IMG/VR virus record: IMGVR_UViG_3300034062_005249
Coordinates: 1 to 31,859 of that record
Source: a virus
DNA: 31,859 nucleotides
Direction: 5' to 3' (one strand)
Within the stretch, counting starts at the first letter, position 1, and each line of letters starts with the position of its first letter. A model generated the notes under the pieces. It worked only from the letters and a program-made list of their open reading frames with translations, was not told the DNA's origin and did not search any database. Of the stretch, positions 19,986-27,099 are shown piece by piece. The position numbers were made by a program, and so were the translations under genes.

Positions 19986-20348
19986 TTATCTTTTTTCTTG
20001 ACCAATCTCTGGTAAAAGGGCTAAAAGTTTTTCTGAGTAGTTGTCCAAACCTTTTACCCTTAGTTCATCTGAAACCTCTTTGATGGTTTGCTGTGACTTT
20101 TCAATGTACTCAAAAGCCCAATCCCTTGAATCAGAAAGGAACTTTATAAAGTTTTCTTTATGTATTGTGTCATCAGACATACTGATGCCGTTGTTCATTT
20201 GAGAGTTTAATTCTTCAAGTGCCCTGGTTTTTATAAAAAGTTCAGCCAACAATAAGTTAGACTTTTTTAATTTATCAAAGGTAGCCCAATAGGATAGTCC
20301 AAAGGAAAAAGACAGGGTAGCAAAAAATATTAAAAACATCATTTCCAT
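19986..20348 (-). CDS. membrane-anchored coiled-coil protein (120 aa)
   Basis: One N-terminal membrane segment (MFLIFFATLSFSFGLSYWA, residues 4-22), then a long charged helical part (25-110). This shape, beside holin-like genes, resembles an inner-membrane spanin or a lysis accessory protein, but a Gram-positive host would not need a spanin, so the call stays open. The -10-like TACAAT seven bases before the ATG may give a leaderless start. Confidence 0.6.
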   Translation of the reverse strand: MEMMFLIFFATLSFSFGLSYWATFDKLKKSNLLLAELFIKTRALEELNSQMNNGISMSDDTIHKENFIKFLSDSRDWAFEYIEKSQQTIKEVSDELRVKGLDNYSEKLLALLPEIGQEKR

Positions 20349-20353
20349 AATAT

Positions 20354-20842
20354 CTATTGTACTCTATCCCTAATCACGTGAGTTGTCCAATAGTATAAAC
20401 ACTTATCGCAACAAGGTTTGTTATATTCACTCTGAGTATCTTTATAAAACTCTGCATAATAAATATAATCTTTACGATAAAGGTTGGCTCTATGGGTAAT
20501 ATTGACACGATTTACATGAGATGCCTTACTCCAGACTGGCTTATCAGTACCCCACAGATGCCCAGAAACGGCCTTCAGAGCCTCTATGTTGGCCTCATTC
20601 TTGTCTGTCTTAATACCTCTAAGGCTAGCCTCTTTAATCATGGCTCTTGTATACGTGAGTAATGATTTTTCAGCATTCTTCCACATCAGTACCGCTGGGT
20701 GATTACGCCATGCACCTGAAGGGGATTGACCAGACAAGACCTTAAGTATCTGATAAGACTCTAGTATTTGTTTATTTAAACGCTTATTATCAAGAGTCTC
20801 AGCGCATTGATCAAAATCTTTGTATGGTAAAAAGGTTTGCAT
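20354..20842 (-). CDS. DenV-like pyrimidine-dimer DNA glycosylase (162 aa)
   Basis: Family of T4 endonuclease V, which cuts the glycosidic bond at UV-induced dimers and then the backbone. Seen: MQTFLPYKDFDQCAETLDNK (1-20), KRLNKQILES (20-29), AWRNHPAVLMWKNAEKSLLTY (44-64, W-x2-HP-x3-MW), all typical of the bacterial/phage members. Zinc-like CCDKC near the C-terminus is additional. UV repair suits a phage in sunlit water. Start overlaps the upstream stop (TAATG). Confidence 0.8.
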   Translation of the reverse strand: MQTFLPYKDFDQCAETLDNKRLNKQILESYQILKVLSGQSPSGAWRNHPAVLMWKNAEKSLLTYTRAMIKEASLRGIKTDKNEANIEALKAVSGHLWGTDKPVWSKASHVNRVNITHRANLYRKDYIYYAEFYKDTQSEYNKPCCDKCLYYWTTHVIRDRVQ

Positions 20843-20970
20843 TAGTCATCTTCTTCAATATCAAATAAATCTAAGTCTGATAATTGACTAAGCCTTGAAG
20901 CAAAAAACAAATTAATTGCAACAAGAAAGGATATTGCTAACAGTATTAATATAATTATTTTCTTTTTCAT
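20842..20970 (-). CDS. small single-pass membrane protein (42 aa)
   Basis: MKKKIIILILLAISFLVAIN gives one membrane helix with positive residues inside, followed by an acidic tail (DLDLFDIEEDD). Overlapped by both neighbours (ATGA upstream, TAATG downstream). Function unknown. Confidence 0.6.
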   Translation of the reverse strand: MKKKIIILILLAISFLVAINLFFASRLSQLSDLDLFDIEEDD

Positions 20971-21092
20971 TTTGGAAAACTCACTCCACATCTTGTGCAA
21001 AGATCATAGGTTTTCCCAGTAAAAGGACAAGAGCCTGATAAAACAAGTGTATGTTTTTTTATTTTGCATATAAATATTTTTAATATATACAC
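20967..21092 (-). CDS. DUF1660-like cysteine-rich micro-protein (41 aa)
   Basis: FICKIKKH near the N-terminus, SCPFTGKTYDLCTRCG in the middle: the cysteine and histidine positions resemble DUF1660 phage proteins, probably a zinc ribbon. GTG start overlaps the halogenase stop (TAGTG) and has GGAGA just upstream. Confidence 0.6.
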   Translation of the reverse strand: MYILKIFICKIKKHTLVLSGSCPFTGKTYDLCTRCGVSFPK

Positions 21093-22624
21093 TACTTCTC
21101 CATTCTTATAATATCTATAAACTCTTTATGTTTTAAAAGTTTAGGAATTAAAAGATTTTGTTCTTTTAATATATTTTTATAGTTTTCTTTTTTAGCATCA
21201 TCTAATAAAAGGTGTGCATTCTTTTTAAGAGTATCAATATTAATAATATGATTTCCTATTAAGATATAGTTATATGAATATGAAAAAAATATTTTATTTG
21301 TATCAAAATCAAAATTAGAAAATAAAACTTTATCTTGACAAACGTTTAAAACATATTTTACTTCTTCTGGCATTTTATTATTTTTAGAAAAATTTTTCCA
21401 AAAGTTATTATTTTCTTTGTTTGTTATGTAATGTAAATATAAAAAGTTAACAATTTCTTTAGTCTCTTTTAAATATATATCGTTAAATCTTTTTTTAACA
21501 AAATTATTTTTTGTTATTAAATTTTGTTTGTCTGACATAAATCTAGTTAAAACAATTATTGATTGCATTATTGAAGTTGCTTCTAGTGGTTCTAAGAATC
21601 CAGATGATAATCCAACCGCTAAACAGTTTTTATTCCAAATTTCTTCAAAACATCCTGCTTCAAAATTAAAAGAGCCTTTATCTTTCCTAGGATATGTTGG
21701 TTCAAAACCTAAAAAATCTTCTATTTCTTTTTTAGCCTCTTCATCACTTAAATAATTTGAATCATAAGCGTATCCACAGCCATACCTATTCTGTAATGGT
21801 ATTTTCCACATCCAGCCGTAATTCATTGCAATTGCTTCAGTATATGGTGGAATGTCTTTATCTATATTTAAAAAAAACGGAATTGCTTTTTTTACTGGAA
21901 GATATTCAGAATAAGATCTCCATTTAGACTTATAAAATTTTCCTATAATTATTCTTTTAAAACCAGAGCAATCAAAAATAAAGTCACACTCTATATCTTC
22001 TTTATCTGTTTTTATTTTATTTATATATCCTTCTGAATCTTGAAATATTTCGGTTACAATTCCTTCTTTCCTTAATATTCCTCTAGATTCTCCAACAAGT
22101 CTTAAGTATTTTGCTAAAAGTGTTGCATCAAAATGAATAGCAACATGAGAAAAATTATTCATATTAATGGCATCATTATTTTTTACATATGGTACTTGAA
22201 AATTGTTAGAAAATTTTTCAACTAATGCATAATCTTTAAAGTTTTGATCATTTAAAGAGGCGCAGTAATGAGAAAAATTTGCATCATTTTCTATAAAATA
22301 ACTATCTAAATAAAAGTTATAGTCATTAGAGGCTTGACTTTTTGATTCAAATGGGTGAAAATAACTATCTTTTTCATTTGACCAATTTGTAAATTTAATT
22401 CCATTTTTTATTGTTGCATTACAATTTTTTATTAAATCTTCTAACGGTATATTTAAGAAATTCATAAAACCAACAAAGTTTGGGGTAGATCCTTCTCCTG
22501 CACCAAGAATTCCGTATTCATCACTTTCTACTAAAATAACATTATCATCTTGATATATTTTTTTAGCATACAAAGCAGTTATCCAGCCAGCAGAACCACC
22601 ACCTACAATGACAATATTTTTCAT
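21092..22624 (-). CDS. flavin-dependent tryptophan-halogenase-like enzyme (510 aa)
   Basis: Member of the tryptophan halogenase family, which uses FADH2, O2 and halide to make hypohalous acid that a lysine passes to the substrate. Seen: FAD-binding GGGSAGW (8-14), GAGEGSTPN (41-49), catalytic Lys K73 in NATIKNG, the family signature WMWKIP (271-276), and FLEPLEATS (343-351) with the glutamate next to the active site. All key residues are intact and length is normal. Substrate unknown; phage members are known from cyanophages. It needs a flavin reductase, which is not in the window. ATGA overlap with the upstream gene. Confidence 0.9.
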   Translation of the reverse strand: MKNIVIVGGGSAGWITALYAKKIYQDDNVILVESDEYGILGAGEGSTPNFVGFMNFLNIPLEDLIKNCNATIKNGIKFTNWSNEKDSYFHPFESKSQASNDYNFYLDSYFIENDANFSHYCASLNDQNFKDYALVEKFSNNFQVPYVKNNDAINMNNFSHVAIHFDATLLAKYLRLVGESRGILRKEGIVTEIFQDSEGYINKIKTDKEDIECDFIFDCSGFKRIIIGKFYKSKWRSYSEYLPVKKAIPFFLNIDKDIPPYTEAIAMNYGWMWKIPLQNRYGCGYAYDSNYLSDEEAKKEIEDFLGFEPTYPRKDKGSFNFEAGCFEEIWNKNCLAVGLSSGFLEPLEATSIMQSIIVLTRFMSDKQNLITKNNFVKKRFNDIYLKETKEIVNFLYLHYITNKENNNFWKNFSKNNKMPEEVKYVLNVCQDKVLFSNFDFDTNKIFFSYSYNYILIGNHIINIDTLKKNAHLLLDDAKKENYKNILKEQNLLIPKLLKHKEFIDIIRMEK

Positions 22625-22851
22625 TTTACTGCCTCTCTGGTTACTAACACAATTGCTCCATTTATTTCTAAAGCCTTTTTTATTTGAACAACATACTTTA
22701 GTGCTTCTATTTTTTCATCATGCAACATTTTTAGAAATTTATACTCATCTAATTTTACTGTAAGGAAGTGCTCATTGTCAATAATTTCTATACCAAATCC
22801 TTTAGGCGGTGTAATTGAGTGTACAGCCCTACGCATTTCATTCGTATACAT
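22621..22851 (-). CDS. small conserved-type phage protein (76 aa)
   Basis: Reads MYTNEMRRAVHS then ITPPKGFGIEIIDNEHFLTV and a helix ending INGAIVLVTREAVK. This pattern is of a type found in aquatic phages; function unknown. ATG 22851 overlaps the DUF2061 stop (TGATG); a GTG three bases upstream is the alternative. Confidence 0.65.
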   Translation of the reverse strand: MYTNEMRRAVHSITPPKGFGIEIIDNEHFLTVKLDEYKFLKMLHDEKIEALKYVVQIKKALEINGAIVLVTREAVK

Positions 22852-23054
22852 CACTTTCTACCCCATTGAATTTTATTCCAACCACGTTCATGTGCGTAGT
22901 AAATAAAGACTTTAACTACTGTTTCCCAAAATGCAATTGTTATGGATAGTGAAGCATTCTTTGTTATAACATAAGCAACAGCAACAGAAGAAAGCGTTCC
23001 CCAAATGCGATAACTTAGTGATTTAACAAATGATCTAGTCTTCGTTACTTTCAT
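22851..23054 (-). CDS. DUF2061 membrane protein (67 aa)
   Basis: RSFVKSLSYRIWGTLSSVAVAYV (8-30, membrane helix 1), then helix 2 and the end motif KVFIYYAHERGWNKIQWG. This RS-x2-K-x3-[YW]R ... YY-x-HER-x-W pattern is DUF2061. Role unknown; in bacteria some members sit by sulfate-assimilation genes (from memory), which is notable given the APS kinase domain two genes upstream. AGAGGA precedes the ATG. Confidence 0.8.
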   Translation of the reverse strand: MKVTKTRSFVKSLSYRIWGTLSSVAVAYVITKNASLSITIAFWETVVKVFIYYAHERGWNKIQWGRK

Positions 23055-23139
23055 GATCTATATCCTCTTCAAACATGCTTTTAACAAATCTATCTTCTGC
23101 ATCTGCAATTCCATGTCCAACATTAGATGCCCAGTTCAC
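23035..23139 (-). CDS. possible 34-aa protein with GTG start
   Basis: VNWASNVGHGIADAEDRFVK... ends acidic. It fills the gap between the kinase fusion and DUF2061, overlapping both by about 17-20 bases. Ribosome site weak. Kept because the frame bridges otherwise empty sequence in a gap-free operon. Confidence 0.4.
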   Translation of the reverse strand: MNWASNVGHGIADAEDRFVKSMFEEDIDHESNED

Positions 23140-23887
23140 GACGTTTTTCAGTAGCCGAAATAGCATGAATGTCTGCCCCCAAATCTACTTGTTCAATTTT
23201 GTATCCAACGTCACGGCCATAGACAATGTTAGTAATGTTTGGCAAACGCAATACCATTGCATCTTTCATAAACTCATCCTTAGCAATATAACCCTTTACT
23301 TCATCAAATGTAAGTGGATCTTTTTCGCTAGTATTATATGTATTGCGTACTCCAAGTAGTACTTGGTTTGTTCTCATTCCAGCCTGTAAGTACAAAGCAT
23401 GATGTCCCTCGTGCCAAGGTTGATAGCGACCAAGCATAAGTGTTGTTGGTGCAGACCAATCATGCAAACCATGCTTTTCAATTATGTGAGAGGCTTTTTC
23501 TTCAGCATTTAATTCATGATTAGAAAAGTATACGTTAGCAGTTTCAGGACGCTCAAACATTTTATTTGTATCTTCAAAACGACTTTGTGTAATCGTATCC
23601 ATAAATATTAAAATATTTGGCTTACCAAATGCTTCACGAGTTGCTGCTGTTGGGCAAACAAAGTCTACAATAACTGGAGCAACTCCTTGATTAGCAATAA
23701 GTCTTGCCATAGCCCCTATACGTCTTGCTTGTTCTATGCGATCTTCAAGGGTAAAGCCAAGATCAGAATTAACTGTAGCACGTACTTCATCTGCATTAAG
23801 ATGAATAGCATTAATACGTTCTTTAAGGGCTTTTGCTAATTCCGTTTTTCCAGAGCCAGGTAGTCCAATTATTTGTATAATCATCAT
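23123..23887 (-). CDS. APS kinase-like domain fused to an HxGH nucleotidyltransferase (254 aa)
   Basis: N-terminal part (2-140) is CysC-like: P-loop GLPGSGKT (9-16), LNADEVR (30-36), R-R-I-G-A-M-A (55-61), VIVDFVCPT (72-80). APS kinases phosphorylate APS to PAPS, the sulfate donor for sulfotransferases. C-terminal part (148-254) is a nucleotidylyltransferase: GRYQPWHEGHHAL (153-165) with HxGH and ISATEKR (244-250), more like NMN/cytidylyl- than ATP-sulfurylase size. A bifunctional NAD-salvage or sugar role is the alternative. ATG 23887 overlaps the WhiB stop (TAATG). Confidence 0.8.
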   Translation of the reverse strand: MMIIQIIGLPGSGKTELAKALKERINAIHLNADEVRATVNSDLGFTLEDRIEQARRIGAMARLIANQGVAPVIVDFVCPTAATREAFGKPNILIFMDTITQSRFEDTNKMFERPETANVYFSNHELNAEEKASHIIEKHGLHDWSAPTTLMLGRYQPWHEGHHALYLQAGMRTNQVLLGVRNTYNTSEKDPLTFDEVKGYIAKDEFMKDAMVLRLPNITNIVYGRDVGYKIEQVDLGADIHAISATEKRRELGI

Positions 23888-24168
23888 TACTCCATTGTTA
23901 GTGCTTGCCAAGTATTTGACCAGTCTTGCTTAGTTTTATGCTTATTAAATTCTCTTGAAACTTCTCCACCCTCTAAGTATACTCCACCCCAGACGCCCCA
24001 CTCTTTTCCAGATATGCCGTTTGCAAAGCATACTTTTTTTACTGGACACTGTCTACAAAGTGCGTCAACGCCTTTTCTGGATTCTTCATGATCTTCATAT
24101 TTATCAAAAAATGAATTGTTTTCCATTCCTAAACACAAGGCTTCGTCTTTCCACAAATGCTGTTTCAA
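23887..24168 (-). CDS. WhiB-like iron-sulfur regulator (93 aa)
   Basis: WhiB-family [4Fe-4S] transcription regulator, found only in Actinobacteria and their phages. Seen: four cysteines C12, C38, C41, C47 in the order C-x25-C-x2-C-x5-C, and GVWGG (58-62) after them, the turn that binds the sigma factor. Basic C-terminal part (about 72-80) for DNA contact. It could redirect host transcription, as shown for phage WhiB proteins of mycobacteriophages. This is the best host marker in the window. Confidence 0.92.
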   Translation of the reverse strand: MKQHLWKDEALCLGMENNSFFDKYEDHEESRKGVDALCRQCPVKKVCFANGISGKEWGVWGGVYLEGGEVSREFNKHKTKQDWSNTWQALTME

Positions 24169-24170
24169 GA

Positions 24171-24380
24171 TTAATCCTTATACTTATTTGGTATATCCCA
24201 ACCATTACGACCAGGCTTATAAATTCTATGTAAGTACCACTTATCTTTTACTCTAATACCCATAGGAGATGTCTTTGCGACGTCTGATTCTTTTAAATCA
24301 ATTACATCCCAACCACGCCATAGCAAATTTTTATTTTTATTTATAATTTTTTCCATTGTGTTTAAACTTCTAATAATCAT
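24171..24380 (-). CDS. hypothetical phage protein (69 aa)
   Basis: Contains NLLWRGWDVIDL, MGIRVKDKWYLHRIYKP and WDIPNKY; basic and rich in Trp, perhaps a small nucleic-acid- or partner-binding beta protein. Not recognised. TTAGGAGAATAA precedes ATG 24380. Ends two bases before WhiB begins. Confidence 0.65.
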   Translation of the reverse strand: MIIRSLNTMEKIINKNKNLLWRGWDVIDLKESDVAKTSPMGIRVKDKWYLHRIYKPGRNGWDIPNKYKD

Positions 24381-24389
24381 TTTATTCTC

Positions 24390-24740
24390 CTAATACCTAA
24401 AAAGACCGACATCAATATTGTTTGCTTCTGCAACTAGAACCAGTTTTGATTTTGATTCTTTTGGACGACTTAAAAAAGCAAAGTAATTAATTTGATTTAT
24501 ATTTTCACTTAACCATATTGGCGCAGCATTATAAAACTTAATTTTTTTGCCTCTTGCTTTCATTCCTCGTTCTGATAAATTAGAAAACTCTGAAACAAAG
24601 TGATTTATTCTTGATGGGCCAGCGGAGTAAATAATAAAATCATTATCTCCATCTTTCATGCCAGATAGGGCAACGCTCATGGCACGAAGGAATACGTTAT
24701 AGTCGTTAAATTCCTTTGTTCCCTGTACTGCTACTATCAT
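24390..24740 (-). CDS. SLOG/DUF2493-like nucleotide-binding protein (116 aa)
   Basis: MIVAVQGTKEFNDYNVFLRA with later FIIYSAGPSRINHFV and ARGKKIKFY fits the small Rossmann-like SLOG/DUF2493 pattern of phage proteins, which bind nucleotide-type ligands. The second glycine pair is partly changed (SAGPSR), so the ligand may differ. Overlaps the upstream gene by 35 bases, unusually long for this operon. Confidence 0.6.
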   Translation of the reverse strand: MIVAVQGTKEFNDYNVFLRAMSVALSGMKDGDNDFIIYSAGPSRINHFVSEFSNLSERGMKARGKKIKFYNAAPIWLSENINQINYFAFLSRPKESKSKLVLVAEANNIDVGLFRY

Positions 24741-25134
24741 TTGGTCCTACCCCTTGTTTTAAGTCATCAAGTATTGATAACATTTTATCTAATTCTTTTG
24801 TTGGCATATTTTCAATATCTAATGGTTTTATTGTTTCTTCATCTACCCTGCCATTTATGGCATTTGCAGTATAAAAAACATTATTTAATATCCAATATGC
24901 ACTTCCGTCTGCTATTACGACCCTTAACATATTTTTTTGAATATGTCTTTGAGACTGCGTTATAACTTTAGGCTTATCAAACCTTTGTTTTGGAACAACA
25001 TCTTTAACCATTTCAAAAATAGAACTTTGTCTATATTTATTCTTGTTTAAAAATATCATTCTTCTTTTGTTTGATATTTTAATTATAGACCAATAAGACA
25101 GCAATGTCAAGCCTATAATTAATAAATATTTCAT
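24706..25134 (-). CDS. membrane-anchored phage protein (142 aa)
   Basis: N-terminal membrane segment (YLLIIGLTLLSYWSII, 3-18), a basic stretch, then a soluble domain with VVIADGSAYWILNNVFYTA and a C-terminal acidic helix (PTKELDKMLSILDDL). The C-terminal half resembles small actinophage proteins of unknown role. A -1 stop-start gap separates it from the coiled-coil gene upstream. Confidence 0.65.
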   Translation of the reverse strand: MKYLLIIGLTLLSYWSIIKISNKRRMIFLNKNKYRQSSIFEMVKDVVPKQRFDKPKVITQSQRHIQKNMLRVVIADGSAYWILNNVFYTANAINGRVDEETIKPLDIENMPTKELDKMLSILDDLKQGVGPNDSSSTGNKGI

Positions 25135-25135
25135 A

Positions 25136-25297
25136 CTATTTAGTTTTTTTAACTGGTTCTTGGCTTAAACTTAAAACCATAGAGTTAAGTTTATTAACCT
25201 CAAGTTGTAGTTTTAATGACTCTAGTTCTACGTCAGATAGTTTTTGTTTATAAAATCTTACCAGTTGAATTAGTTCATTTTTTTCTAAATTTTCCAT
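25136..25297 (-). CDS. coiled-coil micro-protein (53 aa)
   Basis: MENLEKNELIQLVRFYKQKL... then leucine-rich heptads (ELESLKLQLEVNKLNSMV): one long amphipathic helix, likely dimeric. Located between two overlapping operon genes with a 1-base gap downstream. Function unknown. Confidence 0.65.
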   Translation of the reverse strand: MENLEKNELIQLVRFYKQKLSDVELESLKLQLEVNKLNSMVLSLSQEPVKKTK

Positions 25298-25303
25298 TAC
25301 CCC

Positions 25304-25672
25304 CTACTTTCTTAGATCAAAGGCAGTTCCCTGCCAAACCTTTTCTAGTTTTTTCTTTTCTCTTTCCACAATTGCACGGCTCCATGAGAACCCTGCATCT
25401 CCTCCCCAAGCATCCCACATAATTCTTCCGTTAGAAGGAAATTCTGGACCATCAAAAAACCCCTTGCCTTTTTTATCTACTTCGTGACGAGAAAAAAAAG
25501 AAAACATTCTTTTAACAACACTAAGAGACATTGCTCTACCAGCAACTATGTCTGTTGCTCTACCCCAACCAACTGGAGTTCCAGCACCTGTTGCTTTGCC
25601 ATCTGCTTTCCACTTTAATGCACGACGAGCAGCAGCCTTCATGCCAGAATTAGGAGCGTATGTATCGGCCAT
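25304..25672 (-). CDS. conserved phage protein, possibly structural (122 aa)
   Basis: Signature MADTYAPNSGMKAAARRALK, then MSFFSRHEVDKKG-type segment (FFSRHEVDKKGKGF), PSNGRIMWDAWGGDAGFSWS and a basic helix. The RHEVDK / GR-x-x-W-x-x-WGGD-x-G pattern recurs in phage head-region proteins of many actinophages; exact role unknown. With the 26027 gene it suggests the virion-gene side of the phage begins here. Confidence 0.7.
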   Translation of the reverse strand: MADTYAPNSGMKAAARRALKWKADGKATGAGTPVGWGRATDIVAGRAMSLSVVKRMFSFFSRHEVDKKGKGFFDGPEFPSNGRIMWDAWGGDAGFSWSRAIVEREKKKLEKVWQGTAFDLRK

Positions 25673-25772
25673 GCTCTTTTACCTTATTCTTTTCATATGA
25701 TTTGCCCCAAAAAAATGATGCAATCATTAATAATCCTATTGCTAATGAATGCAAAAAATAAAATGTACTCAC
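25650..25772 (-). CDS. small membrane protein, GTG start (40 aa)
   Basis: VSTFYFLHSLAIGLLMIASF gives one membrane helix, then a basic tail (KSYEKNKVKEHGR). GTGA overlap with the upstream gene; overlaps the 25672 start by 23 bases. Function unknown. Confidence 0.5.
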   Translation of the reverse strand: MSTFYFLHSLAIGLLMIASFFWGKSYEKNKVKEHGRYIRS

Positions 25773-25876
25773 TTTTTACCCCGCTTCTTTTCTTGTTTTA
25801 TAGCACGTTTTTCTTTAAGAGTCATCTTTGGCTCTTTCTTTTTATTAGCATTGCCCTTTTGTTCTTTATTAGCCAT
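25769..25876 (-). CDS. very basic micro-protein (35 aa)
   Basis: MANKEQKGNANKKKEPKMTL... with about half of the residues Lys or Arg. Probably unstructured; could bind nucleic acid. Overlaps both neighbouring genes. No ribosome site beyond AAGTGGTAAGC. Confidence 0.5.
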   Translation of the reverse strand: MANKEQKGNANKKKEPKMTLKEKRAIKQEKKRGKK

Positions 25877-26027
25877 TGCTTACCACTTTCTTCTGCTTTT
25901 GTTTATATGGACCTAAGTCCGCTTTAATGCTGCCGTCTTTTCTTAAACGAACGATTCTGCCATCTTTAATTTGCATTGGATTAAATCCATGGGTTGAATA
26001 ATAAGAAGCAGATGATCTATTAGCCAT
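25869..26027 (-). CDS. small basic hypothetical protein (52 aa)
   Basis: Contains YYSTHGFNPMQIKDGRIVRL and KDGSIKADLGPYK, a short beta-type pattern. Shares the MAN start with the next gene. Its ATG overlaps the stop of the 26719 gene (TAATG). Function unknown. Confidence 0.6.
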   Translation of the reverse strand: MANRSSASYYSTHGFNPMQIKDGRIVRLRKDGSIKADLGPYKQKQKKVVSNG

Positions 26028-26719
26028 TATTTTATAAAATCTTTCGGATCTAACAAACTACCACCCCAAATACTTTTATTAGTTTTATTTTCTGATTTAT
26101 ATTTTCCACCACGACGTTTATATTCTTGAACTACCCAAGAGTTAGCAACTGCAGATGGATAAACGTCAAACTTATCTTTTGCTGCTTGAACAACTCTTGC
26201 ATAAAGTTTTGGATCAGAAGGTTCGCTACCACCGCTTCTTGGTTTAATAAAATCTTCATATTTTGGTTTTGCTTTTTCCATATTGTCACTTATTTCTTTT
26301 AGTTTAGAAACAGGAACACAATTAGGAACCATGCGTCCATCTTTTTCTTTCATGCCCCGTTGTTCATATCCAACCCAACAAGCCTTAGCCATGTTATCCC
26401 ATTTATCTTCATCTTCATTATCTGAGTGATATGACTTCATTGTTTCTTCTGCATCCATGCTGTGTGTATTGATGTTTATTTTTTGTGCATCCGCATGCAT
26501 CATTCCAATGCTATAAGCAGTTGGCTCCCATTTATTATTTTCTTCTTTATAAACTCTAACAGACATAGCAGGATTTTCTGGTGGCTTTGATTCAAGGGCG
26601 TATCTAGACCCAGGGGTACCGAGAGTTCCACCTTCTATCATTATGTGTTCAACCATGCCGTGAATTAGGCCTTCTGTTGTTGCACCCATTACAAAATCGC
26701 CTTCTTTTATATGTGGCAT
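26027..26719 (-). CDS. actinophage-type multi-domain protein, possibly virion-related (230 aa)
   Basis: Three parts: residues 1-70, a beta domain starting EGDFVMGATTEGLIHGMVEH with YALESKPPENPAMSVRVY; a middle segment with CWVGYEQRGMKEKDGRMVPN (114-133); and a C-terminal basic helical part with SDPKLYARVVQAAKDKFDVY then YKRRGGKY. These modules are common in actinophage head or maturation proteins, but the function is unknown. AGGAGG nine bases before ATG 26719 and a TATAAT further up suggest an internal promoter. Confidence 0.7.
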   Translation of the reverse strand: MPHIKEGDFVMGATTEGLIHGMVEHIMIEGGTLGTPGSRYALESKPPENPAMSVRVYKEENNKWEPTAYSIGMMHADAQKININTHSMDAEETMKSYHSDNEDEDKWDNMAKACWVGYEQRGMKEKDGRMVPNCVPVSKLKEISDNMEKAKPKYEDFIKPRSGGSEPSDPKLYARVVQAAKDKFDVYPSAVANSWVVQEYKRRGGKYKSENKTNKSIWGGSLLDPKDFIK

Positions 26720-26756
26720 GTCAAACCTCCTAAGTTATATACTGATTATATCAGAG

Positions 26757-27089
26757 TTATTTTTTACGAGTTAGGCGTTTAAGTTCTTCTATAGCCCAAA
26801 CGTCTTGCTTGCTTAGTTTTGACATTTCCACAGGATCAAAACACTTGTTTGTAATTGTTACTATTGGTTCTTTTGCCAAAAAATCCATGTCTACATAGCC
26901 TCTTTCCCATAAAGAAAGTATGTCAGCATTTACTCTATTGAGATGATCGTGATAAAGTTCTGGCATTACCTGCTCAATTTTGGAGGTAAATGAATATAGC
27001 AATGACCCATCTTCAGAGTCAACACCAGCAACCTCAAGTGCTCCTTCAAGGATTAACTTTTCAATCATTTCATTTTCATCTGAAGTCAT
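26757..27089 (-). CDS. conserved actinophage hypothetical protein (110 aa)
   Basis: Pattern MIEKLILEGALEVAGVDSE, SFTSKIEQVMPEL, LWERGYVDMDFLAKEPIVTI and a final IEELKR is a frequent actinophage family near structural genes; role unknown. ATG 27089 is chosen because the upstream gene stops at 27100; the longer frame to 27161 overlaps that gene and looks non-coding. Confidence 0.75.
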   Translation of the reverse strand: MTSDENEMIEKLILEGALEVAGVDSEDGSLLYSFTSKIEQVMPELYHDHLNRVNADILSLWERGYVDMDFLAKEPIVTITNKCFDPVEMSKLSKQDVWAIEELKRLTRKK

Positions 27090-27099
27090 ATTTTTCCCA

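Noticed and set aside
19986-20348. Firm spanin call
   Set aside because: Shape fits (one membrane segment plus coiled coil), but spanins serve Gram-negative hosts and WhiB points to an actinobacterial host.
23873-24233. Plus-strand ORFs of 72-92 aa opposite WhiB and its neighbour
   Set aside because: They are shadows of recognisable minus-strand genes, lack ribosome sites, and their sequence looks like antisense (Leu/Phe/Ser/Pro-rich).
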